From: Lepus europaeus | Lineage: Eukaryota; Chordata; Mammalia; Lagomorpha; Leporidae | Direction of reading: 5' to 3' | Length of the DNA stretch: 64,000 bases | Assembly: GCF_033115175.1 (NCBI RefSeq) | Contig: NC_084831.1 | Coordinates: 15,539,138-15,603,137, forward strand | Shown here: positions 56,711-64,000 of the stretch, in pieces | How the letters are laid out: each line of letters begins with the position of its first letter | Position numbering within the stretch: position 1 is the first letter of the stretch | The notes under the pieces: model-generated | What the model saw: the letters and a program-made list of their open reading frames with translations, nothing else | The model's database searches: none | Told to the model about the DNA's origin: nothing | Translations under genes and position numbers: made by a program

Positions 56711-57050
56711 TATTTTTTTTTAAAAGAGATTTTATTTATTTATTTGAGAGGTAGAGTTACAGACAGTGAGAGGGAGAGACAGAGATAAAGCTCTTCCTTC
56801 CGCTGGTTCACTCCCCAAATGGCTGCAATAGCCGGCGCTGCGCCGATCCAAAGCCAGGAGCCAGGAGTGTCTTCCGGGTCTCCCACGCGGGCGCAGGGGC
56901 CCAAGCACTTGGGCCATCTTCCACTGCTTTCCCAGGCCATAGCAGAGAGCTGGATCGGAAGTGGAGCAGCTGGGACAAGAACCGGCGCCCATGTGGGATG
57001 CCGGCACCTCAGGTGGAGGATTAACCCAGTGCGCTACAGCGCTGGCCCCA
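56711..57050 (-). repeat. CSINE, - strand, copy 3 upstream region
   Basis: Poly(T)/AGATTTTATTTATTTATTTG tail and CTACAGCGCTGGCCCC head. Absent from copies 1 and 2. Confidence 0.97.
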
Positions 57051-57223
57051 CTGGCACATTCTGATGCCAACTTTCCATGCCAGTCTCTTGTTATCAGTTG
57101 TCCACCTTGTACCACATGTTGAGCCACGTGGTGCAGGAACACTGAGTCCTTGTTGGCTGTCAGTACACCAATTGTGGTGGGTGGTGGCAGTGGCCTTGGG
57201 CTGTGGGAGGCGTGGTGCTCCGC

Positions 57224-57237
57224 CACCTGTTCTGGGA
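57224..57237 (+). promoter_or_regulatory. PTF1-like element surviving in CELA3 copy 3
   Basis: CACCTG (57224-57229), three bases, TGGGA (57233-57237): the same spacing as the intact gene, although the gene below it is dead. Confidence 0.55.
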
Positions 57238-57323
57238 CTGGGCCCAGGGAGGCCCCCTTACTGCCTCTGCCCCGTATTAGAGCCCAGGCTCTGTGTCTCC
57301 CTCTCATCACCCACAAACATACA

Positions 57324-57365
57324 ATGCTCCAGCTACAGAGTCCCTTCTCCTGGTGACCTTTGTTA
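57324..57365 (+). pseudogene. CELA3 copy 3, exon 1 remnant
   Basis: ATGCTCCAGCTACAGAG replaces ATGCTCCGGCTGCTGAG. In-frame TGA at 57354; donor destroyed. Confidence 0.85.
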
Positions 57366-58028
57366 AACCCCCAGCCCGCGTCTGTGCCCTGTGCTGCCTG
57401 GGCCAGGAGCCCTGAGATCTGCTCCCCACCCTGGTCCCGAGGTCCCCAGCCGCTACTTCCATAGGAGGGGGTCTCAGCTTGTGCCCAGGGCAGAACAGTG
57501 GGGGCTTTCAGCTTGGTGCCAGAGAGGAGAGTGGAAGGAAGCAAGGGGTGAGCCAGGTCAGGAGGAGAACTTGGGAGCACCCCAAGTGCTGTGTCCTTTG
57601 TGGTTGTGATGAACAAAGCCAAAAGGTTAAGACCTCGGGTCTGAGTTTAGACGGCTTGGGTTGAATTTCCATCGAATGCTCCATTTCTCCACTCCTCTCT
57701 CCCCACCCGGCTCCATAGCCTGTGGTCCAGCCTTTTCCTGGTCTCTCCACCACCTCATATTGCAGCTCAGGGCCACCTCCTCCAATTACCCTCCCTGACT
57801 GATGATAGCATGTAGTGAGCACTTTCTGTATGCTAGGCAGGAGGTGGACAGTTTTTTTTTTTCCTTACCTAATGTCGTGAAATTCTCATCCAAGCTATAA
57901 CAGGCCGTCCTATTATTGCCCCTTTTTACAGGTGGGCAAACTGACCCTCAGAGACGTAAAATAGCTCATCCTAGAATAAGGGGCCATGGCATGCTTTGAT
58001 CTGAGAAGGTCTTATTTTAAACCTCCAA

Positions 58029-58100
58029 TCTTTTTTTTTAAGATTTATTTATTTAATTGAAAGGCAGAGTTACAGAGAGGCAGAGGGAGAGAGAGAGATT

Positions 58101-58143
<43 letters not shown>

Positions 58144-58393
58144 CTTCCATCTGCTGATTCACTTCCCAAATGGCTGCAACAGCCACAGCTGGGCTGATCC
58201 AAAGCCAGGAGCTTCTTCCGGGTCTCCCACATGGATGCAGGGGCCCAAGGACTTAGGCCATCTTCTACTGCTTTCCTAGGCCACAGTAGAGAACTGGATC
58301 AAAAATGGAGCAGCTGGGACTTGAACCGGTACCCATAAGGGATGCTGGCACTGCAGGTGGCAGCTTTATCTTCTATGCCACAGTGCTGGCCCC
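58029..58393 (-). repeat. CSINE, - strand
   Basis: Poly(T)/AAGATTTATTTATTTAATTG tail, (GA)n at 58105-58139 and CACAGTGCTGGCCCC head. AAACCTCCAATCTT on both sides is its target-site duplication. Confidence 0.97.
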
Positions 58394-58407
58394 TAAACCT
58401 CCAATCT

Positions 58408-58693
58408 TCAAATTTTTTTTTCTACTTTTATATTTTACTTCAAAGGGAGAGAGAGAGAGAGATCCCATTCTCTGTTCACTCCAAAATGCCTGCAACAGCC
58501 TGGGTCAGGCTGCAGACAGTGGCTATCGGGTTGCAGGGACTCCCACGCTTGGTCCACCAATGCTGCCTCCCAGGGAGCACATCAGTTGGGAGTTGGAACT
58601 GGCAATGGAGCTAAACTCAGATCCAGGTGCTTCCCTATAGAGTATGGGTGTTTCCTGCGGTGTTATAACCACGCATGAAATGCCCACCCCAAG
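58408..58693 (-). repeat. Old CSINE, - strand
   Basis: TTTTTCTACTTTTATATTTTAC tail portion and CATGAAATGCCCACCCC end. Counterpart of 20203-20486 and 44448-45066. Confidence 0.8.
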
Positions 58694-59016
58694 CCTCCAC
58701 TCTGTGACAATAGCCACCACCTTGATAAGCCTCCTTGTTGCCAGGTGCCATTCCAATGCCACTTGAAAGTGTCGAATTCTTCAGTCCTCCCGTTGATGGG
58801 GCTGTGTTTTTATCTCCATCCGTGGTCTCCTGGGACTCGGGAGACCCCTGCTATAGCCCCAGTGCTCACTGTCCATAGGCGGCTACTGAGGGTCAGAGAG
58901 GGAAAGGGGCCTGCACGGGCTCACACAGTCCATCTGTGGCCAGCTAGGACTGGGTCCCGCCTTTCTGTGCTGTTGGGGCCCCTTTGGCTGACTGACACTT
59001 CTCGTCTCCTTTCCAG

Positions 59017-59073
59017 TCCCTGTCTCAGTGGGCTCAGTAGAGATGCACGGTTCCCAACAGCTGGCTCTGGCAG
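59017..59073 (+). pseudogene. CELA3 copy 3, exon 2 remnant
   Basis: Between a retained acceptor (CTCCTTTCCAG) and a lost donor. The end still reads AGCTGGCTCTGGCAG, against AGCTGGCCCTGGCAG in the intact gene. Confidence 0.85.
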
Positions 59074-60085
59074 GGAACGGCGCCACCGGCTGCACCGATT
59101 CCCATCGTGGGCTCTGGACACCAAGTTCTGCTTTGCAAGGCCTCCAGTGTTGACCTCGCAGCTCCCTTTCCAATCTGCCTTTCAGCTTCCCTTGGCCAGG
59201 CATACGTGAATGGTTTGGCTCACATGGAGGTTTCTGGTTCTATCTATGATTCTCACTGTGCTATTTGCAAACTAAAAACAGAATCTGGGGCCACGTGAAG
59301 GCTTATCTTAAGGGCTTGGCAGAGTAACAGAGAAGTCAGGTCCTGGGTTCAGGGAGGCAGGGTTGGGGGACTCGTTTCAGAGTCCTTGAATTACACCCCA
59401 GGGCTCTAAGGTTGGGTGCAACAGGGAGTGGAGAGTTTTCTCAGGGGCAGTGGGGCCTGCATTGAGGGCGGGGCTGCTGTGCTGGGCAGCCCAGGGGTCG
59501 TTGGCCACATGGGGCTGTTTCAATCTCCATGAACTTCATCAAGGTAAGTGGAGCACTCAGTGACTAGGTCCCAGCTAATTCCAAGTGTTCCGGAGCCACC
59601 TGGGGCCAGTGGTTGCCACCGTGGACAGCAGAGAGGAGAACTGCTCCACAGCCCAGAACGTTCCGTGGGACAGGGTCAGCGGCGTGTTCTGTGAGGGGGC
59701 AGAGAGCGGGTGCCGCAGCCGTGTCGGCCACGTGGTTTCTCCAGCAGGGACTCAGCCCCGCCATTGCAGCAGGAAAGCAGCCAGAGAGCGTCCGTGTGTG
59801 CGCGAGCGGCCTGTGTGCGTGAACGCTTACGTCCAGCACAGACCATTGGCGCACGGGGCCGGGGCCACAGCTGTCAACCTTGGTCTCCAGGGACCTGATC
59901 TCCAATCTGAAATGAGAACGGAGGCAGAGCCCTCGGGGGGAGTGGTGCTCCTGAAGATCCAAGAGGCCCTGAAAGAGCTGTGGTCAGAAGAGTGTGGGGA
60001 GAGGGGCTGAGACCAGAGGTCTCGTTTGGCTCTCAGGAGACAGAAGGTTTGAGAACACCCTAGAGGACAGCGAATGTTGGAGTCC

Positions 60086-60640
60086 CCAGGGACTGGGGTG
60101 GGGAGACGAGAATCCCAGTGATTCCAGTGGAAGAGTGACAGCGACACCACGAGCAGTGGTGCCTGCCCACACTGGACGTTTCAGAAGGGGCATCGCTGCT
60201 GTGAGCCCCCCAACCTGAAGATGAGGGTGGTGGGCAGCTATCTCCCCACTCCCCACTCAGCTCCCCTCCTCCACCTCCCCACAAAGACCAGCTGCGTCTC
60301 CCACCCCAGTGCTGCGGGGATGGACGCCAGGGTCTCGGAGTGTCCTGGACAGGGCAGGGTGGTCCACCCTTCACAGTCCTGAGGCTTGACTCTCCCCACC
60401 CATGGCCTCCAAGCTGGCCCCTTGGTCCCTTGCCAGCCGAGCTGCCAATCAAGGGCTTTCCATCACACTTCGTCCCTCTCGTTCCCCCTCCTTACAGGGG
60501 CCAAGTCCTCCGTTGTCCTCTGCCGCCACTGCTTCTTACCCCAGGGGATAAGGGTAAACTCCAGGGTCCAGGGAGGGGTCCCTTCCCCACCATCTAGAAG
60601 TGAGTCTTGGAGGACCTGAGAAAATTCAGGCAACTGGTTT
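60086..60640. other. Unassigned GC-rich DNA after CELA3 copy 3
   Basis: No elastase exon 3 or other exon is recognisable. Nothing else identified. Confidence 0.45.
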
Positions 60641-61090
60641 CTGTGAAGTAGTTGAGGCCACGTACTAGTCCTTGTTATCAAGGATTTTCTGTGCTGTTGT
60701 AACTGATCTAGGTAGAGAGAATTGTATGCATCTTGGAGAAAATTTCATGTCTTTTTTGTTGTCTTTATTGAGTCCTGATGGAACTTTCACCCAATTAACA
60801 AATGAAAACCGTTCATCTCCGAGTCCAGTCATGAGAAAATCCCCTTTTACAACCTATAAAAGTTGAGACAATCATCACTCGCTGGGGGCTTCTTCAGGGA
60901 CCCCTCTTTTTGCTGTTAGATTTTTAAAGTTTTACTATTGCTTTCTCTCAAAAAACTACTGATTTGCATGCTTTTCTTGTCTGTTCTCCCCAGTGTTTAT
61001 AGACACACATTACAAACCTCATGGAGGAAGAGAGCTGTACTAACTGCAGATTCCTGCAACATTTTTAGGAGCTTGCCCAAACTGTCAGGA
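60640..61090 (+). repeat. LTR-like stretch (weak)
   Basis: TATAAAAG at 60855-60862 is followed by a GC-richer 50-base section and then T-rich sequence. The layout is that of an LTR U3/R, just upstream of ERV fragment G in the same orientation. No TG/CA ends, AATAAA or target duplication could be fixed. Confidence 0.3.
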
Positions 61091-61096
61091 GCATGA

Positions 61097-61400
61097 GTTG
61101 AGACAGACTGTGGTGCGGTGCTGTGATGTAGGGAGTTGAGACAGACTGTGGTGCGGTGCTGTGGTGTAGGGAGTTGAGACAGACTGTGGTGCGGTGCTGT
61201 GGTGTAGGGAGTTGAGACAGACTGTGGTGCGGTGCTGTGGTGTAGGGAGTTGAGACAGACTGTGGTGCGGTGCTGTGGTGTAGGGAGTTGAGACAGACTG
61301 TGGTGCGGTGCTGTGGTGTAGGGAGTTGAGACAGACTGTGGTGCAGTGCTGTGGTGTAGGGAGTTGAGACAGACTGTGGTGCGGTGCTGTGGCGTAGTTA
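61097..61400 (+). repeat. 38-bp minisatellite, eight units
   Basis: Units start at 61097, 61135, 61173, 61211, 61249, 61287, 61325 and 61363. Nearly perfect: one G-to-A in unit 1 (CTGTGATGTAGG), one in unit 7 (GTGCAGTGC), and a variant last unit ending GGCGTAGTTA. Each unit contains GGTGCTGTGGTGTAGGG, which resembles a C-repeat head. Confidence 0.97.
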
Positions 61401-61477
61401 AGCTAAATCATCTTTGCCATGAGCTCCTTTGCAGTGCATTTCAGACACTGGCAGTCTTTTGGCCCTCAGACCTTAAA

Positions 61478-61501
61478 ACAAAACAAAACAAAACAAAACA
61501 C
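61478..61501 (+). repeat. (AAAAC)n microsatellite
   Basis: Five AAAAC units immediately before ERV fragment G. Confidence 0.9.
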
Positions 61502-62965
61502 ACTAGAAGAGTTTCCCTGTTTAGAAAACAGCCCACTCAAAGACAGTTTACTGACACATATGAGATAAAGACCCAGCCATTAAACTACTCAAAACTATCC
61601 CTGATAGACCAGGGCCCTGAAAAGAATCCCTCAACTTTCCCAGACAGACTGAGAGAGGCTTTAGTCCAACATGCCTCCCTATCTCCTGACTCCGTGGAGG
61701 CCAGATGGTTTTGTATTCCATCAGCTTCAGATATTAAGAGAGAGCTTCAAAACCTGGCTATCTGACCTGAGGGTAACTTAGAATATTTCACACAGTTTGC
61801 CATTTTGTTCATTTAAAATTTATTTATTTATTTAATTTATAAAGTTACAAAGATACAGGGAGGGAGGGGGAGAGAGAGAGAGAGCGAGCAAGAGAGAATC
61901 TTCCATTCATTGGTTCCCCAAGAGGCTACAATGGCCAGGGCTGGGCCAGGCCAAGGCCTGGAGCCAGGAACTCCATTGGGTCTCTCACATGGGTTGCAGG
62001 GGACCAAGCATTTGGGCCGCCTTCAACTGCTTTCCCAGGTGCATTTGCAGGGATCTGGATCAGAGATGGAGCACCCAGTAGGATGCCAGCATCACAGTCT
62101 TAACCAGTGTGTCACAAGTTCAGTTCTTCCACTTGATTATTTTACAATCAGGACCAGGAGGAGACTCAACAATGAGATAAAGCTAAGAAAAAGATCACAG
62201 TTCCGTTAGCTGCCTTATGGTCGTAGCACCCTGAGGTCCCCAGGAGCCTCCAAAGTACCATGACTGTGGTCATAGGGGCACTTGAAGAAGCAGTGTCCAC
62301 CGTTCTGCCACCAGAGAGGACCCACACGGCCCTGTCATCCTAATGTGGGGATCATTGGAGGGTTGTCTGCCTCCAGAGGACACTGCCTCTGGGCTTGGGC
62401 CTCCTTCTTTGGATGACCAACAGAGCTGAAGGGCCTAGGGCTCATTCTCCAGGCTCCTACCACCCAGACGGTCAGCACTCAGGAGCCCCAGGTGTTCCCT
62501 CTAGACACCGGAGCCACCATGCCTGTCCTTCTAGTCTGGATCTCCCCTCTCCTCTTGGTATGACTCTGAGAGACATCTCAGGGAAGTCTGGTTAGACACT
62601 GCATCCAGCCTCTAGGCTGTAATTGACACGACTTTTTTCCTACATGCCTTCCTTACAACACCAGAGAGCTCAACACCACTTCCAGGAAGTGATCTCTCAG
62701 CCCAGACAGGAACCACTGTATTCAAGGCTCCAGGACAATCTCTATGCCTTCCCTTAATTGAGACAGATATTAATCCAAAGGTTTGGTCAGCCCAGAGAAT
62801 GTTATACTTGCACGACCAGTATGGAATTGTCTTAAGGATTTCTCCTCTCCTCCCCATGAAAAATAATATTCCTTGAAGCCAGAGACTGAACAAGAGTTAA
62901 AAGCCATAATATACACTTTAAAGTCACAGAGACTTCTAAAGCGATGCAATAACTCCTATAATACT
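61500..62965 (+). mobile_element. Endogenous retrovirus fragment G: gag-pro-RT remnant, + strand
   Basis: The + strand carries, in viral order, a gag capsid block (61610-61765: QGPEKNPSTFPDRLREAL and SASDIKRELQNLAI), a protease start (about 62480-62530: LDTGAT active-site motif) and an RT-start block (62755-62960: DINPKVW and NNSYNTPIF). A CSINE (61817-62118) interrupts gag. Frameshifts and stops lie between the blocks. The motifs fit a gammaretrovirus-like element, probably a different copy and perhaps a different subfamily from fragments A-F. It is not functional. Confidence 0.8.
61817..62118 (-). repeat. CSINE inside ERV fragment G, - strand
   Basis: AAATTTATTTATTTATTTAATT tail portion, (GA)n at 61868-61896 and CAGTGTGTCACAAG head remnant. 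Confidence 0.85.
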
Positions 62966-63237
62966 CCAATATTTGGGACTTGGTAGAGAAAAATAACCAG
63001 GATAAAGAGGGAAGTAGTCACGTAAATAGTAGGGAAACTAGGGAAATGTGGCTTAACTGAAGTCAAGGAAGGGAAGAACTTAGAAAGGAAGTGTCAATTG
63101 TATTGAAAGCGTTGATAAATCTAGCAAAAATGAAAAATGCATGCTTATTTTCCATTCACTCTAAACAAATGCAGTACCATACAATGTGGATTGTAGAGTT
63201 CCAAGAACATGGCTTTTGAGACAAACCTAGTGTTTTC
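62966..63237. other. Unassigned A-rich DNA, perhaps more retroviral pol
   Basis: Follows ERV fragment G directly. No motif was recognised. Confidence 0.35.
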
Positions 63238-63243
63238 TTTTTC

Positions 63244-63274
<31 letters not shown>

Positions 63275-63560
63275 TTTTTTGAGAATCTTTGTTCTTATGT
63301 ACAGGCACCTGTATCCCAGCCTTGTGGCAGTTTCTTTAGCCTTGGCCTTTTCAGCTTAGCGATGTGAGCCACAGACTTGGGACCTAGCACGTAGCCTCAC
63401 CAGTGGTGGTGGATCTCATTTTACCTGTCATTTTAGTTGCTCCTCGTGGCTTCCACCAACTTATCAAGAGCCCCTCTATCTTGTATTTCCTGCTACACCT
63501 GTAGTGACCACTAATATCCATTCTCCCTTTTTTGTTGTGACACAAGGATTGCCCACTGTG
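63238..63560 (-). pseudogene. Possible minus-strand processed retrocopy, parent unknown
   Basis: A poly(T) run of about 40 (63242-63280, one C) would be the poly(A) tail of a - strand retrocopy. The - strand then reads basic Lys/Arg-rich codons (for example SRKYKIE, WWKPRG) suggestive of a ribosomal-protein-like mRNA, but no parent could be assigned. No target-site repeat was found. Confidence 0.35.
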
Positions 63561-63574
63561 CACAGGGCTGTGAC

Positions 63575-63890
63575 CACAAGTCCAACACCAAGGTGTCAGC
63601 AGGTGGCTTCCTCCCAGCACTGGGAGGGCTCTGTCCCAGGCCTCTCTCCTTGGTGTGGAGAGAGCCACCACCCCTACGCCGTCGCCCTGTGCCCCAGTTC
63701 CCCTTCTGCGAAGGCACCTGTCACAGCGCATGAGGGCCCCCGAGCGACCTCAGTTCAGCTCATTACGTCGGCGGTGGCCCTATTCCAGATGAGGCCCCAG
63801 TCTGAGGGGTTAGGACTTCAGCCCGGGAATCATGGTGGACACAACTCCCTGCCTAAGGCATGCCTGGGGGTGGGGCGCCCCCTAAGGATG
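63575..63890 (+). repeat. Duplicated block, right copy (partner 6720-7050)
   Basis: Contains ACCAAGGTGTCAGCAGGTGG, TGTCACAGCGCATGAGGGCC, CTCATTACGTCGGCGGTGGC and GGGGCGCCCCCTA in the same order and strand as the left copy. The last 110 bases of the window are unassigned. Confidence 0.85.
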
Positions 63891-64000
63891 GAGAGTCATG
63901 AGATAGAGATGGGAGGGGGCGTCCCAGAGCAGAGCCACAGGCCAGCTTGGGGTTGGGATTGAAGGGGAACAAACTTCTCTCTTATGGATGCGCTGTGATT

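Larger units (their letters stand above)
50545..60085 (+). repeat. Large segmental duplication, copy 3 side (partner 10055-22600)
   Basis: Carries the same landmarks in the same order as 10055-22600, listed under that entry. Overall divergence looks like 15-25% by eye, with short stretches of much higher identity. Homology ends at about 60085, before any elastase exon 3. Confidence 0.85.
54810..60085 (+). pseudogene. CELA3 copy 3: decayed promoter, exon 1 and exon 2
   Basis: Same orientation and order as the intact gene's 17640-22600. Exon 1 remnant (57324-57365): the ATG is kept but small indels lead to TGA after ten codons, and the donor GTAAGA has become TGTTAAA. Exon 2 remnant (59017-59073): acceptor TTTCCAG kept, but only 57 bases instead of 83 remain (a 26-base net loss, which shifts frame), and the donor has become GGAACG. 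No exon 3-8 sequence follows. The TATA box is degraded to CGTATTA, although CACCTG...TGGGA survives upstream. A dead copy. Confidence 0.88.

Noticed and set aside
56732-57622. A 296-codon minus-strand frame, the longest in the window
   Set aside because: It is composed of an inverted CSINE plus the antisense of the CELA3 copy 3 promoter and exon 1. There are no protein motifs beyond SINE-derived text, which recurs in dozens of other frames.
61097-61400. Regular repeat array that could be taken for a CRISPR
   Set aside because: Units are head-to-tail with no spacers, and the genome is a mammal's. It is a minisatellite.
63238-63560. Named ribosomal-protein pseudogene
   Set aside because: The basic residues suggest one, but comparisons from memory with several small ribosomal proteins did not give a convincing alignment, so the parent is left open.

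Overview
The window is mammalian nuclear DNA and almost certainly rabbit (Oryctolagus or a close lagomorph). About sixty tRNA-derived C repeats (CSINEs: GGGGCCGGCGCTGTGG-like heads, CT-rich middles, AAATAAAT tails) are scattered on both strands. There are also rabbit-type L1 pieces and older MIR, L2 and MER5A relics. Genes have introns, and nothing looks bacterial or phage-like.

The one intact protein gene is a pancreatic chymotrypsin-like elastase of the CELA3 type, on the + strand. Its coding sequence runs from 19159 to 26390 in eight exons and gives 268 residues. It has a TATA box, a PTF1-like E-box/TGGGA pair, a complete His/Asp/Ser triad and a polyadenylation signal. Two decayed relatives follow in the same orientation. 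Copy 2 (42968-45066) keeps the core promoter, an identical exon 1 and its splice donor, then stops in intron 1 against retroviral sequence. Copy 3 (about 54810-60085) has broken exon 1 and exon 2 remnants and no later exons. Blocks up to about 12 kb long match between the surroundings of copy 1 and copy 3. A block at 6720-7050 returns at 63575-63890, which suggests that a further unit begins at the right edge. This is a tandemly duplicated CELA3 locus with one survivor and two wrecks.

Region by region: 1-9760 is unique DNA, SINEs and ancient repeats. 9765-13130 is the left part of the large duplication. 13650-17497 is an antisense L1 that has lost most of ORF2. 17500-27290 is the elastase gene. 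27290-30220 is duplicated flank and SINEs. 30225-48000 is a mosaic of gammaretrovirus-like endogenous retrovirus fragments (gag, protease, reverse transcriptase, integrase, probable LTR) in both orientations, with CELA3 copy 2 wedged inside. 48866-50244 is a processed pseudogene of the mitochondrial carrier SLC25A33. 50545-60085 is the large duplication with CELA3 copy 3. 60085-63130 has an LTR-like stretch, a 38-bp minisatellite and another retroviral gag-pro-pol fragment. 63240-64000 has an unidentified poly(T)-headed retrocopy candidate and the returning duplicate block.

All alignments were made by eye within the window, so identity statements are approximate. I found no tRNA, rRNA, CRISPR or bacterial-type system and no new defence or metabolic system. 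The interest lies in the architecture of the duplicated elastase locus, apparent gene-conversion tracts, retrovirus-bounded truncation and a minisatellite that may derive from a SINE head.
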